Notes: generated by a model not told the origin, from the letters alone. Counted from the first letter of the stretch, positions 1 to 7,975 are shown. The stretch: 64,000 nucleotides of DNA from an uncultured Eubacteriales bacterium (GCA_934572535.1 CAKTLJ010000009.1:1-64000), one strand, 5' to 3'. Translations and numbers: made by a program.

Positions 1-122
1 ATGTCATGCACACAGACGGAAAAAGTGTGATCCGCCTGCTCAGCGAAAGCGCCCCTCGACCCGACGCAGTACCAACAGCACCCAATATGGAGGATCTGTA
101 TCTATATTATTTCGGCAGATGA
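1..122 (+). CDS. ABC transporter ATP-binding protein, C-terminal end only
   Basis: An open frame enters from the left edge (codons from base 3) and stops at TGA 120-122. Its last residues, MEDLYLYYFGR, match the usual C-terminus of ABC-2 type drug/antibiotic exporter ATPases, which often end in LED(V/L)YLYYFG. No Walker or signature motif is inside the window, so the assignment rests on the tail alone. The gene is cut by the window edge. Whether it is intact upstream cannot be seen, and the next 200 bases are degraded. Confidence 0.45.
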   Translation, partial: VMHTDGKSVIRLLSESAPRPDAVPTAPNMEDLYLYYFGR

Positions 123-275
123 TCGTCCGTCTGATTCTGGCTGGATCTCGGGTGCAGTAAAGCATAGATTTTTCAGAAGGCAGCGTGCAGGTTTTCGGAC
201 CTGCAAGCTGCTTTTCTCTGTAAGCTCAGCGTCGATTATGCTGCCGCAAAACCTCCGGGAACAAAATTTGAGCGG

Positions 276-560
276 TTGTTCGCAGCACCTCTCAGCAACT
301 CATTTCGCGCATTTTCTGGTACGAAACCATTCCGTACAGAAAAATTACTGGCTCGTATTCGTGCCGTTCTCCACAACCACCGACAGAGAGTGAAAAATAA
401 GAATACAGCCAGTGGAAACTGTCAGCTTCAGGATTTGTTGATTGGCTATGAAAAAAGGCGGACCTTTGTCGGAAAAAACGAAATCGACCTGACATTGGCG
501 GAGGATGGATTTGTTGCAGATTTCTTTCTTTGACGAACATAATCTGATTCTACATATTTC
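276..560 (+). pseudogene. OmpR/KdpE-type response regulator remnant
   Basis: From about base 321 the frame reads TKPFRTEKLLARIRAVL, the conserved end of an OmpR-family receiver domain (the K-P-F motif and last helix). A linker follows, then GYEKRRTFVGKNEIDLT, the first strands of the winged-helix output domain. The usual preceding GADDYV block is missing, and the N-terminal 90 or so residues of the receiver cannot be found upstream. After DLTLAE (about base 505) the homology jumps one frame (DLLQI-like reading in the next frame) and the open frame stops at 533. This is a truncated, frameshifted relic, not a functional regulator. KdpE is the closest style by eye, but the exact subfamily is uncertain. 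Confidence 0.55.
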
Positions 561-596
561 TCAAGTTCCCCTCCAATAAACAGCAAAAAAGATCAA

Positions 597-623
597 CCTC
601 TCGTTTCTTTAGGAAACGAGAGG
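597..623. terminator. 11-bp inverted repeat, terminator-like
   Basis: Perfect arms CCTCTCGTTTC (597-607) and GAAACGAGAGG (613-623) flank a 5-base loop. On the minus strand the second arm runs into a T-rich stretch (complement of the A-run at 586-590). It may be the terminator of the dead regulator or of a lost minus-strand gene. Confidence 0.4.
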
Positions 624-785
624 TCCTCTTAGCGTTTGTTCCCTCTGCACACCGAATCCGTCAGCCAACAGTAGTAAGTTTGAATTAGCTCCTTATCACG
701 GTTAAATCAACAGTTTGGGTGCTTTTTTCTTGCTTTTTTGAGGTTCTACGTCAATAGTTGGGGTAGAGAAAAACCAAATCATTTC

Positions 786-819
786 AAGCAGTGTCGCGGA
801 GATTCCCGACACTGCTTTT
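786..819 (+). terminator. Orphan hairpin plus T-run
   Basis: Arms AAGCAGTGTCG (786-796) and CGACACTGCTT (807-817) form an 11-bp perfect stem with a 10-base loop. T-residues continue to 819. No intact gene precedes it on the plus strand, so it is probably left from a degraded gene. Confidence 0.4.
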
Positions 820-1174
820 ATGTATGCCAAAAGGCGAAGGGGTGAGCTTTTGCCTTCCAGCGTCAAAGCATAAAAACGCTCAAATATTGCAGTTGGAAAC
901 ACACGAAAGGGTCTGTTATAATTTATACGTAATGAGTACGAGCTTTTTACCCTTACTACAACCTCATTTCCGAGATCGGCAAGGTTTTATATTACCTGTC
1001 CCGAAAATGCTTCCAATAGTCCACATAGCGCGGTTTGAGCAATTTCTTTTACGGTATCAAGAAAAATTGCCAGGTTAAAGAGTTGTCAAAATTTGAGGCC
1101 AAAATAAGGTGCTGACCTATGCCGCCATCATCTGTGCGGCCTGGGGCATTCAGAGTATGGCAGCGTGAACAACA

Positions 1175-1222
1175 AAAGACTCGCGGCGGCAGGATAGGGA
1201 GCCTGAACCGCTGCGAGTCTTT
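1175..1222 (-). terminator. Terminator of the DUF805 gene
   Basis: AAAGACTCGC (1175-1184) and GCGAGTCTTT (1213-1222) pair, with an additional CGG/CCG inside and an unpaired centre. Read on the minus strand the stem is followed by TTTTGTTGTT. It lies 54 bases past the stop of the minus-strand DUF805 gene. Confidence 0.7.
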
Positions 1223-1275
1223 GCGCTTATGTAGTTAGTAGATAGAGGCCAAGGAAGCCTTCTGCTCTGGACACC

Positions 1276-1977
1276 TTACAGCATGGAACGGTCCGTCTTT
1301 CTGGGGCCATACTCGTTGTCGCCCACGCTGTCCTTGCAGCAGAAGACGAGCACGATGATCGGACCGGCAATGGGGATGAGGGACATCAGGTAATAGACGC
1401 CGCTCTTTCCGATGTCATGCAGACGTCTCCAGCAAATGGCGAGGCCGGGGACCAACACGCCCAAGGCGTACACAACGCTGAGAAAACTCAGGATGGGCAC
1501 AAACGCCGCGATGATGCCGATGACAAGGCTGACGATGAAATTGAAGAGGGCCGCAAACCAGAATTCTTTCCGGGTCGCCCGCCCATTGAACTTCGCGTAC
1601 TTTCGGAAGAAGAGGGCGATCGCTTCTCCAAAGCCCACCGAAATGACGGGCCGGGTATCGTTGTTTCCGGCGTAACCGGCCTGCTGCTGGTACGGCGGGG
1701 TCGGGACCGGAATGGGGGGCGTCTGATACTGCGGCCGCTGATACTGCGGCTGCTGCGGGGGCTGATATTGCTGGGAAGCCTGCGGCTGCTGCGGGGGCTG
1801 GTATTGCTGGGAAGCCTGCGGCTGCTGGGGAGGTTGCTGGGGTTGCTGGGGAGGCTGATACGGCTGGGCCTGCGGCTGAGGATTGGTCGGCGCCGCGCCT
1901 GCCTTCAAGTTGGTCCCACAGGAACCACAGAATGCGCTCCCATCATTGATCTGAGCTCCACAATGAGGACAATACAT
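1276..1977 (-). CDS. DUF805 membrane protein with N-terminal zinc ribbon
   Basis: A 233-residue protein. Residues 1-20 hold a zinc ribbon of two CxxC pairs (CPHC and CGSC). Residues about 25-95 are a Gln/Pro/Tyr-rich linker containing tandem repeats. The C-terminal 120 residues are a DUF805 domain with several hydrophobic helices, including the typical GRATRKEFW start and a WRRLHDIG segment. The family is of unknown function and is found in inner membranes. The start is placed at ATG 1977 because AAGGAG sits 8 bases upstream, while an in-frame GTG nine bases earlier overlaps that ribosome site. It stands alone, with its own terminator at 1175-1222. No enzymatic role is claimed. Confidence 0.85.
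   Translation of the reverse strand: MYCPHCGAQINDGSAFCGSCGTNLKAGAAPTNPQPQAQPYQPPQQPQQPPQQPQASQQYQPPQQPQASQQYQPPQQPQYQRPQYQTPPIPVPTPPYQQQAGYAGNNDTRPVISVGFGEAIALFFRKYAKFNGRATRKEFWFAALFNFIVSLVIGIIAAFVPILSFLSVVYALGVLVPGLAICWRRLHDIGKSGVYYLMSLIPIAGPIIVLVFCCKDSVGDNEYGPRKTDRSML
1744..1815. repeat. Two tandem 36-bp coding repeats
   Basis: Units 1744-1779 and 1780-1815 are almost identical (one difference seen, gatattg versus gtattg), and a partial third copy starts at 1816. Each unit encodes 12 residues of the Gln/Pro-rich linker of the DUF805 protein (QASQQYQPPQQP). Such repeats change copy number easily by slippage. Confidence 0.8.
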
Positions 1978-2103
1978 ACCGTTCACTCCTTCTTTTTTAT
2001 TTTTATCGCATCTCTTATCTTCCGCTTTATACTATACAAATGATAGCATAAATATAACCCTTTTTCAAGTATATTGCCTCAAGCGCTGGCCTGGTCTCTG
2101 CCC

Positions 2104-3204
2104 TTAAATTTCATTCGGAAGCCACGCAGCCTCTGGGGAGAGGTGTTTTATGAACACCCGTCCGAAATCCTGCGGGTCCTTCGCCTGGTGGAACTTAAAG
2201 ACCATCGAGCCGTCGTCCAGCTTTCCGACGATCTCGATCTTACCCTTCGGGTGGGACATGCAGTACTTAAAGCACTTGCCCTGGCCGCTCTGCATGGCCT
2301 TCGCGCCCTCGACGATGTCGTAGGCCTCGGAGAAGGGCACTTGGAAGCTGTTCTTCACGCCGCTTACGGGGCGGCACTGGAAGACGTAATACGGCGCCAC
2401 GCCGCAGGCCGTCAATTTCCGCAGCAGCAGACCGAGGACCTCGGGCGAGTCGTTTACCCCCCGCAAGAGTGGGGTCTGATTCTTCACCGCCACGCCGCGA
2501 TCAATGAGGGCTCGGATGGCGGCGGTGGCCTCGGGGGTGATCTCCTTCGGGTGATTGAACTGCGTGACGAGATTGATCTGCTTTTTTCGGCTGTATTTCT
2601 TTAAGCAGGCGAGCAGCTCCTCGTCCATATAGATCCGCATGGGAAAGACGGCCGGCGCTCTCGTCGCGACCCGGATGAGGTCAAGATGAGGGATCTCCGA
2701 AAGCGCGCGGAGGTACTGCTCAAGCGTGCGCGTGGAGAGGGCGAAGGCATCGCCGCCGCTGAGGATGACGTTGTTCAGCTCGGGGTGCGCACGGACGTAA
2801 GATACGACCGTATCCAGATCCCCGGCGATCTCCTCGTCCGACCGCCCCACAAGCCGCTTGCGGAAGCAATGCCGGCAGTACATAAAGCAGCGGTTTGTCG
2901 TCAGGACCAAGGCGCTCGCGGGGTACTTGTGCTGAACGCCTTGACAGACGGTGTTGTGCTCTTCGTCGCTCGTGTCGAACTCCCCGCTCAGATCGGTCTC
3001 AAGGAAGGTGGGGATGCTCATCTTGCGAATGGGGTCTTCCTCGTCGTTCCAGTCGATCAGGGATAGGTAATATCCTGTAACGGACATCGGGAATTTTTCG
3101 CACAATGCCCGCATTTCTTCTGTTTGTTTGTCGTCGAGGCGGAGGGTTTCTTCCAGCGCTCCTATATCGGTGATATTTTTGGTCAATTCTTTGCGCCAGG
3201 ACAT
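2104..3204 (-). CDS. KamA-family radical SAM aminomutase-like protein
   Basis: A 366-residue member of the lysine 2,3-aminomutase family. These enzymes use a [4Fe-4S] cluster, S-adenosylmethionine and PLP to move an amino group between C2 and C3. The cluster motif is CFMYCRHC at about residues 106-113 (CxxxCxxC), followed by the conserved RKR. GGDAF matches the SAM-binding GGD motif. The segment SHPKGKIEIVGK sits where lysine aminomutase has its PLP lysine (PGGGGK), so one of its lysines probably binds PLP; this is inference. The protein is shorter than typical 410-440-aa lysine aminomutases, so the substrate could be lysine, glutamate or another amino acid. AAAGGAG lies 9 bases before the ATG. 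No fermentation partners (kamDE, kdd, kce) are adjacent. Confidence 0.8.
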   Translation of the reverse strand: MSWRKELTKNITDIGALEETLRLDDKQTEEMRALCEKFPMSVTGYYLSLIDWNDEEDPIRKMSIPTFLETDLSGEFDTSDEEHNTVCQGVQHKYPASALVLTTNRCFMYCRHCFRKRLVGRSDEEIAGDLDTVVSYVRAHPELNNVILSGGDAFALSTRTLEQYLRALSEIPHLDLIRVATRAPAVFPMRIYMDEELLACLKKYSRKKQINLVTQFNHPKEITPEATAAIRALIDRGVAVKNQTPLLRGVNDSPEVLGLLLRKLTACGVAPYYVFQCRPVSGVKNSFQVPFSEAYDIVEGAKAMQSGQGKCFKYCMSHPKGKIEIVGKLDDGSMVFKFHQAKDPQDFGRVFIKHLSPEAAWLPNEI

Positions 3205-3466
3205 ACTTTTGCTTCTCCTTTCTGGCTAAGCCCGCATGGTGGTGTAAAGGAATAAAAAGAGCCAAGGGATCAACCTTCAGGTAAAATGAGGCTGTTAGGA
3301 CGACACCATACCGCGGAGGAAGACTGCCATGGCTCAAGCTAATAGTACACTAAAAGTGAAGGAATTTCTACCATTTCCTTCAATTTTCTGGGAAAGAGAG
3401 CAAAAAATTTTGCCGGAAGGCGAGGGGGAGGGCGCACGGTGCGGACACGAAGCGCCGCCAGGGCGC

Positions 3467-3997
3467 TCACGCCAGTCTCGCGTTGACCAAATGATACCAT
3501 GGGATGCCGTTTTCCTCATAGGACTGGAAGACCCCGATGACCGTGATCTCCGCTCCATCCTGCGGATAGTCGTCGGGATAGGTGGGGCTGCCGGTCAGGA
3601 TAAACTCCAAGCCCTGGAAGCAGCAGGCCGTCTCATCGGAGACGGTGCAGGAAAAATATTGCTTTTTCGTGTCGGGGTCCTCATAATACGTAAATTGCCC
3701 CCTCATTTTGATGACCTTCCCAAGATAGCTGTCGGGCAAAGACAGGATGTTGCAAACCTCAGCATAGACCAGCAGGCTGTTGAGTTCCGTCAGGTCAACC
3801 TCGACCGCGTCATCGCTTGGCGGGGGTTCGGTGCTCGTCGTTTCGGGTGCGTTCTCTGCGGGAAGGCCCTGTGACGCCTCGGCATCCGGCGTGGGCAGGT
3901 TTGCCGTGCGGTCGTTGGACGTGTCGTCTTTTTGGCCGCAAGCCGCAAGGGAGAGAAGGGCCAGGGCCAGCAGCAGAGCACAAAGCAATTTTTTCAT
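3467..3997 (-). CDS. Lipoprotein at the end of the zinc-uptake operon
   Basis: A 176-residue secreted lipoprotein: a lysine-rich start and hydrophobic stretch end in the lipobox LSLAAC near residue 20, followed by an acidic Ser/Thr/Pro linker. The rest is an OB-like region (VYAEVCNILSLPDSYLGKVI ... ITVIGVFQSYEENG) resembling clostridial proteins with a small OB-fold domain. No enzymatic motif is recognised. The start ATG 3997 overlaps the stop of the upstream permease as ATGA and has GGAGG nine bases before it, so it is translationally coupled to zinc transport. Its job in zinc handling is inferred from position only. Confidence 0.75.
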   Translation of the reverse strand: MKKLLCALLLALALLSLAACGQKDDTSNDRTANLPTPDAEASQGLPAENAPETTSTEPPPSDDAVEVDLTELNSLLVYAEVCNILSLPDSYLGKVIKMRGQFTYYEDPDTKKQYFSCTVSDETACCFQGLEFILTGSPTYPDDYPQDGAEITVIGVFQSYEENGIPWYHLVNARLA

Positions 3998-4848
3998 CTT
4001 GTAAAACCTCCGATCCCCGTACCTGCCAGCCACGCCAGGCCAAACACGCCGATCTGCACGGCGACGATGGTGGAGCCCACCGGGGTCCCGGCAAGGATGG
4101 ACGCCAAAATGCCGACCAGGGCGCACAAGACCGCAAGGACTGCCGCGCAGATCGTCACGCCGCGGAAGCTCTTAAAGATCCGCATGGCCGACAGGGCGGG
4201 AAAGACCACCAGCGCGGAGACCAGCAGAGAGCCCACGAGGTTCATCGCCAGCACGATGATGACGGCGACCACGATGGCGAGCAGCAGATTGTACCGCCCC
4301 GCTTTTGTGCCGGTCGCCCTTGCGAAGCTCTCGTCGAAGGTCACGGCGAAGATCTTGTGATAGAACAGAAGGAAGGCGCCCGCCGCCAGCAGCGACATGC
4401 CCGCGCACAGCCACACCTCGAGGGGCGAGAGCGTGAGGATGGAGGTGGAGCCGAAGAGGGTGCTGCACACATCGCCGGAGAGATTGGAGGAGGTGGAGAA
4501 GAGGTTCACCAGCAGGTAGCCGATGGCCAAGGCCCCCACCGAGAGCATGGCGATGGCGGCGTCACCCTTGAGCTTCGCGTTCTGCCCGGGGCGCAGGAGC
4601 AGCACCGCCGTGAGGATCGTGAGGAGCAGCACCAGCGGCATTTCATTCGTCAGTTGCAGCACAGCGGCGACCGCCATGGCGCCGAAGGCCACGTGGGAAA
4701 GGCCGTCGCCGATAAAAGAAAATCGCTTCAATACCAGCGTTACGCCGAGCAGAGAGGAGCAGAGCGCGATCAGCACGCCGACCACCAGCGCGTAGCGCAC
4801 AAAGGGGTAGGCCCAATAGAGCGCCAATTTTTCCAAGAGAGCTGTCAT
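3994..4848 (-). CDS. znuB: Zinc ABC transporter permease
   Basis: A 284-residue ABC-3 family permease with about eight hydrophobic segments and the typical N-terminal block FSFIGDGLSHVAFGA. It forms the membrane channel with the ATPase encoded just upstream (4-base ATGA overlap at 4845-4848) and the ZnuA-ZinT binding protein. Zinc rather than manganese is inferred from the linked zur gene and the ZinT domain. Length and topology are normal for ZnuB/AdcB proteins. The gene is fourth of six in the minus-strand operon starting at zur and also overlaps the downstream lipoprotein start. Confidence 0.9.
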   Translation of the reverse strand: MTALLEKLALYWAYPFVRYALVVGVLIALCSSLLGVTLVLKRFSFIGDGLSHVAFGAMAVAAVLQLTNEMPLVLLLTILTAVLLLRPGQNAKLKGDAAIAMLSVGALAIGYLLVNLFSTSSNLSGDVCSTLFGSTSILTLSPLEVWLCAGMSLLAAGAFLLFYHKIFAVTFDESFARATGTKAGRYNLLLAIVVAVIIVLAMNLVGSLLVSALVVFPALSAMRIFKSFRGVTICAAVLAVLCALVGILASILAGTPVGSTIVAVQIGVFGLAWLAGTGIGGFTR

Positions 4849-5558
4849 GGCGTGTCACCGTCCTTTCCGTGCGCAAACAGACGGCCTTGCGGGCTTTGCA
4901 GATAGGCCGCCTTCGTGCCGAAGAAAACGGTATCTCCAATGTGCAGGATGTGACTGGCGTAGCTGACCGCAGCGGCGATGTCGTGAGAGATCATGACGAC
5001 GGTAATGCCGTCCTCCCGATTGAGCGTCTCGAGGCGCGCATACATCTCCGCCGTGACCTTGGGGTCAAGCCCGGAAACCGGCTCGTCCAGAAGCAGCATT
5101 TTCCGGGTGGCGCACAGCGCGCGGGCCAGCAGCACCCGCTGCTGCTGGCCGCCGGACAGCTCCCGATAGCAGCGCTTTGAAAGGGGTGTGAGCTGCATTT
5201 TTCTGAGCGCTTCTTCGGCAAGCCGCTTTTCGGCTTGGCTGTAGAAGGGGCGGCGGCCGCAGCGCCCCTGGCACCCGGAGAGAACGATCTCTCTCACGGA
5301 TGCCGGGAAGTCCTTTTGTACCTGCGTCTGCTGCGGCAGATAGCCGATCTCGTTTTGCCTCAGCCCATCGCCCGTCAAAACCGTTCCGCGGAGGGGCGGC
5401 TGCAAGCCGAGGATCGTTTTCATGAGGGTGCTCTTGCCGGAGCCGTTTTCTCCCACAATGCAGAGGTAGTCGCCCGCAAAGACCTCAAAATTGAGGTCTT
5501 GCAGAACGGCCTTCCCGTCGTAGCCGACGGAAAGGGCTTGACAGGTGAGCTGAGCCAT
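4845..5558 (-). CDS. znuC: Zinc ABC transporter ATP-binding protein
   Basis: A 237-residue ATPase. Walker A is GENGSGKST (about residues 37-45), the Q-loop lies in GYLPQQTQV, the signature is LSGGQQQR (about 139-146), Walker B is LLLDEPVSGLD and the switch histidine is in MISHD. It energises zinc import together with the permease. It starts 12 bases after the stop of the binding-protein gene and overlaps the permease start by four bases. Length and motif spacing are complete. Confidence 0.92.
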   Translation of the reverse strand: MAQLTCQALSVGYDGKAVLQDLNFEVFAGDYLCIVGENGSGKSTLMKTILGLQPPLRGTVLTGDGLRQNEIGYLPQQTQVQKDFPASVREIVLSGCQGRCGRRPFYSQAEKRLAEEALRKMQLTPLSKRCYRELSGGQQQRVLLARALCATRKMLLLDEPVSGLDPKVTAEMYARLETLNREDGITVVMISHDIAAAVSYASHILHIGDTVFFGTKAAYLQSPQGRLFAHGKDGDTP

Positions 5559-5570
5559 GATCCTGCCCCC

Positions 5571-7085
5571 TTATCCCAAGGCTTCCCTCAGCACGGCGAG
5601 GTTCTTTTCCATCACGGAAAGGTAGGTCGTGCCGTTTTTCGCGTCCTTGGAGGTGGTGGACTGCATGGAGTCCATGGTCAGCACGCGCTGATCCTTCGCG
5701 GCGGTATTCTTGACAACGGTCTCGGCGATTTTGTGCTCCTTGCCCTCGATGGTCAGCACGCAGGGCAGCTTCAGCTCGTCCACCTTCTTCGCGAGGAAGG
5801 AGACGGTTTCAAAGCTGGCTTCGCTTTCGGCGGAGCAGCCGGCGAAGGCGGCGTAGTAACGCAGGCCGTAATCGTCCACCAGGTAGCGGAAGGGGAAGCG
5901 GTCGCCGAAGAGAACGGTCTTATGGGTCGCGGCATCAACGGCCGCCTGGTATTCGCCGTCCAGCGCGGACAGCTTTTTCACATAAGCATCGGAGTTGGAG
6001 GCGTAGGCCTCCTTGTTGTCGGGGTCGATCTCCTGCAAAGCCTTGGAAATGACAGGGACGAGGCGCTTGGCGTTTTTCAGGGAGAGCCAGACGTGCTCGT
6101 CTGCCTCCTCTTCGTGCTCGTGGTCGTGGCCCTTCATGTGTTCGCAGATCTCTTCGCCGGTCATCTCAGCCGGGAAGAACGTCGGCCAGGAGGCTTCCGG
6201 ATCGACGATCGCATCAAAACTCACGTTGCTCATTCTGATATGGAAATGTGCAGGGGTGGCAGGCTCGATCATGTGGTCATTGAACTCGATGTAGAGCGGC
6301 GCGCCGGACTGCTTGTCTGTCGCCTCAAAGCGATACATTGCCGCCTTTGTGCCGGTAGACCAGTTCTGAATGAAATGGCCAACATAGCGATAGTCAGAGC
6401 CGACCTTTTTGCCGTCTTCGTAGGTGAATTCGATGTGGTCGCCCTCGATATCAATATTGGCAATGTCTGTCTTGTAGCCGTTCTGGTAGTAGGTCTTGTA
6501 TTCGTCAGCGGTCATTTCGCCTTCCTCTGCCATGGCCGCAAAGGCAGCGTCCAGCGTTCCGTCCAAGGCGAAGGGATACGCGGACTGCCAGTCGCCCGCC
6601 CAGTCAGACAGGCTTCTGTCCTGAACGGCCTCATCCTCAAAGGTGGAGACCTCCTTGCTGTGGTCGTGATCGTGCTCCGTTTCCTGCATCCCTTCCACGG
6701 CCTCCTCCGTTTTCACGGAATCGCCCAACACGTCCAGCAGGCGGATGACCTTTCGATCCTGGTTGGCGGCGTTTTTCAGGGCGTCGTCCACCCAGCCGTC
6801 GGACTCGCCGCCGACATAGAGGAAGAGGTCGCAGTTAGAAATTTTGACGATGTCATCCGCCGTGGGCTGGTAGCTGTGCAGGTCCACGCCGTTGTCCAGC
6901 AGCATTGTGACTTCGGCGCGAGCGGCCTTGTCGCCGAGGACCTCGTTGACCCAGTCGTATTCGGGGAAAATGGTGGTGACGACCTGGAATTTGTCGGTCG
7001 TTTCGGCGTCCTTCTGGGTCCCGCAGCCAGCAAGGGCAGCGGCCAGCATGGTGAGCGCAAGCAGCAGCGCAGTGATTTTTTTCAT
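5571..7085 (-). CDS. Zinc-binding lipoprotein: ZnuA-type receptor with an internal ZinT domain
   Basis: A 504-residue lipoprotein (lipobox LAGC, Cys21). Residues about 33-135 are the N-lobe of a ZnuA/AdcA cluster-9 receptor, with DLHSY providing the first His ligand (His70). A histidine-rich EHDHDHS then leads into a ZinT/YodA domain at about 150-318 (SDWAGDWQSAYPF, MTADEYKTYY, the metal-site FHIRMSN). A second His-rich stretch, KGHDHEHEEE, returns to the receptor: DEHVWLSL supplies the second His and the C-lobe runs to 504. The third ligand position reads FGDRFPFRYL, with Asp where AdcA has His. In streptococcal AdcA the ZinT domain is C-terminal; here it sits inside the His-rich loop. The start has GGAGG 9-10 bases upstream. 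Confidence 0.88.
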   Translation of the reverse strand: MKKITALLLALTMLAAALAGCGTQKDAETTDKFQVVTTIFPEYDWVNEVLGDKAARAEVTMLLDNGVDLHSYQPTADDIVKISNCDLFLYVGGESDGWVDDALKNAANQDRKVIRLLDVLGDSVKTEEAVEGMQETEHDHDHSKEVSTFEDEAVQDRSLSDWAGDWQSAYPFALDGTLDAAFAAMAEEGEMTADEYKTYYQNGYKTDIANIDIEGDHIEFTYEDGKKVGSDYRYVGHFIQNWSTGTKAAMYRFEATDKQSGAPLYIEFNDHMIEPATPAHFHIRMSNVSFDAIVDPEASWPTFFPAEMTGEEICEHMKGHDHEHEEEADEHVWLSLKNAKRLVPVISKALQEIDPDNKEAYASNSDAYVKKLSALDGEYQAAVDAATHKTVLFGDRFPFRYLVDDYGLRYYAAFAGCSAESEASFETVSFLAKKVDELKLPCVLTIEGKEHKIAETVVKNTAAKDQRVLTMDSMQSTTSKDAKNGTTYLSVMEKNLAVLREALG

Positions 7086-7204
7086 AGGGATATACCTCCG
7101 AATCGTGATAAGAACTTAAAAATGGGCGCAAAAATACAAGGGCGGCGGCAAACGCCGCAAGAGCCTATCCCAAAGATAGACTTCGTCCTTGCAAAAGTTC
7201 CTAT

Positions 7205-7501
7205 TTAATTCGAAAGTTTGACCTTGAGGGCCACCAGAGAGGTGCTCGGGACAGCGTCCGCGCAGGCGGCAAGGCACTTGCCCAGCGCGTATGCCAACGC
7301 GGCCGCGAAGACCACGGCGGATACGGCAAGCGAAAGGGTTTTGAGCGCAGTTTGGCAAGCCTGGAGCTGCTGGCAGATCAGGCAGTTTTCCCCCACGCAT
7401 TCGTGGTCGGCTTTCGCAGCGATGAAGAGGGCAGAATAGAGCATGACAAACACGAGCGCCACAGCAAAAAGCATGGCTGCGATTCGTTTTTTCTGATCCA
7501 T
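7205..7501 (-). CDS. Small membrane protein with a CxxC-type motif in the zinc operon
   Basis: A 98-residue protein beginning MDQKKRIAAML. It has one hydrophobic helix at about 8-30, an exposed loop DHECVGENCLICQQLQAC with four cysteines and one histidine, and a second helix at about 55-75. A metal-binding loop between two membrane segments is the natural reading. Such short proteins recur beside zinc operons in clostridia and are often mislabelled as regulators. It starts 16 bases after the zur stop and precedes the binding-protein gene by 119 bases. Function is unknown; a role in zinc delivery or sensing is inferred from context. Confidence 0.72.
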   Translation of the reverse strand: MDQKKRIAAMLFAVALVFVMLYSALFIAAKADHECVGENCLICQQLQACQTALKTLSLAVSAVVFAAALAYALGKCLAACADAVPSTSLVALKVKLSN

Positions 7502-7517
7502 TCTGCTCACCGCCCTT

Positions 7518-7910
7518 CTATTTTCTGCACTCGGCGCAAACGCCGTAAAGGATCGTTTCCGACTTGTCGATCTGAAAGCCCGTGCTCTCCAATGTGCTGG
7601 AAAGCAGCTGCCTTGTCTCCCGCGCGCCCAGGTGAATGCTCTTTCCGCAGACCCGGCAGGACAGGTGCAGGCTGTTTTTGCACGGCTCCGCGGCGATGTA
7701 TTGGAAAAAGAGGTCCCGCGTACCGTCCCGAACGCTGCGCTTGAGAAGCCCTTCCTCCTCCAAGGCGGAGAGGTTGCGATAGACGGCGCTGACGCTGACC
7801 TGATCCGCCTCCAGCGCATCGGCAATTTGCCGCGCGGTCATCTGTTCGTCTGTATGCGCGGAAAGATAGTTGAGCAGCTGCTTGCGCTGCCGGGTCAGAT
7901 ACTTTGCCAT
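7518..7910 (-). CDS. zur: Fur-family zinc uptake regulator (Zur-like)
   Basis: A 130-residue Fur-family repressor. It has an N-terminal winged helix (TARQIADALEADQVSVSAVYRNLSALEEEGLL, split here by domain), a dimerisation part with the HLSCRVCGKSIHL metal site (CxxC) and a C-terminal CAEC pair, so a structural zinc site of two CxxC motifs is present. Sitting first in a znuABC operon makes Zur the best reading over Fur or PerR. ATG 7910 is chosen because GGAG lies nine bases upstream; longer upstream frames have no ribosome site. It probably represses its own operon through the palindrome at 7970-8000. Confidence 0.88.
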   Translation of the reverse strand: MAKYLTRQRKQLLNYLSAHTDEQMTARQIADALEADQVSVSAVYRNLSALEEEGLLKRSVRDGTRDLFFQYIAAEPCKNSLHLSCRVCGKSIHLGARETRQLLSSTLESTGFQIDKSETILYGVCAECRK

Positions 7911-7946
7911 CGGGCACATCTCCAATTTGCGATTCATTTGCAAATC

Positions 7947-7975
7947 AGTATACACCGGCGAGGCGGAAATGTCAA
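7947..7975 (-). promoter_or_regulatory. Promoter of the zur-znu operon
   Basis: On the minus strand TTGACA (7975-7970), 17 bases, TATACT (7952-7947), close to the sigma-A consensus. The -35 box is inside the palindrome at 7970-8000, so repressor binding would block polymerase. Confidence 0.85.

Larger units (their letters stand above)
561..1174. other. Stretch without an intact gene
   Basis: No open frame here has a plausible start, ribosome site and recognisable family. Two structures are visible: the inverted repeat at 597-623 and a second hairpin at 786-817 (arms AAGCAGTGTCG / CGACACTGCTT) followed by TTTT, which looks like an orphan terminator. A sequence near 743-775 (TTCTACGTCAATAGTTGGGG) resembles the terminal repeats of ISL3-type insertion sequences, but no transposase is left. 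Base composition is clearly more AT-rich than the rest of the window, consistent with decayed accessory DNA. Confidence 0.5.

Noticed and set aside
743..775. Insertion sequence end (ISL3-like)
   Set aside because: Only one short resemblance to a terminal repeat was seen, with no transposase, partner repeat or target duplication, so it is not listed as a mobile element.
1412..2043. Plus-strand frames opposite the DUF805 gene
   Set aside because: They mirror the Gln/Pro repeats as Leu/Gly/Arg repeats; the zinc ribbon and ribosome site support only the minus-strand gene.
3205..3328. Lysine riboswitch before the KamA-like gene
   Set aside because: The leader is too short and lacks the conserved AGAGGxGC and loop motifs of the L-box.
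3329..3874. 181-codon plus-strand frame beginning MAQANSTLKVKEF
   Set aside because: It runs antisense through the lipoprotein gene, has no family or codon bias, and the minus-strand gene has a proper signal peptide and ribosome site.
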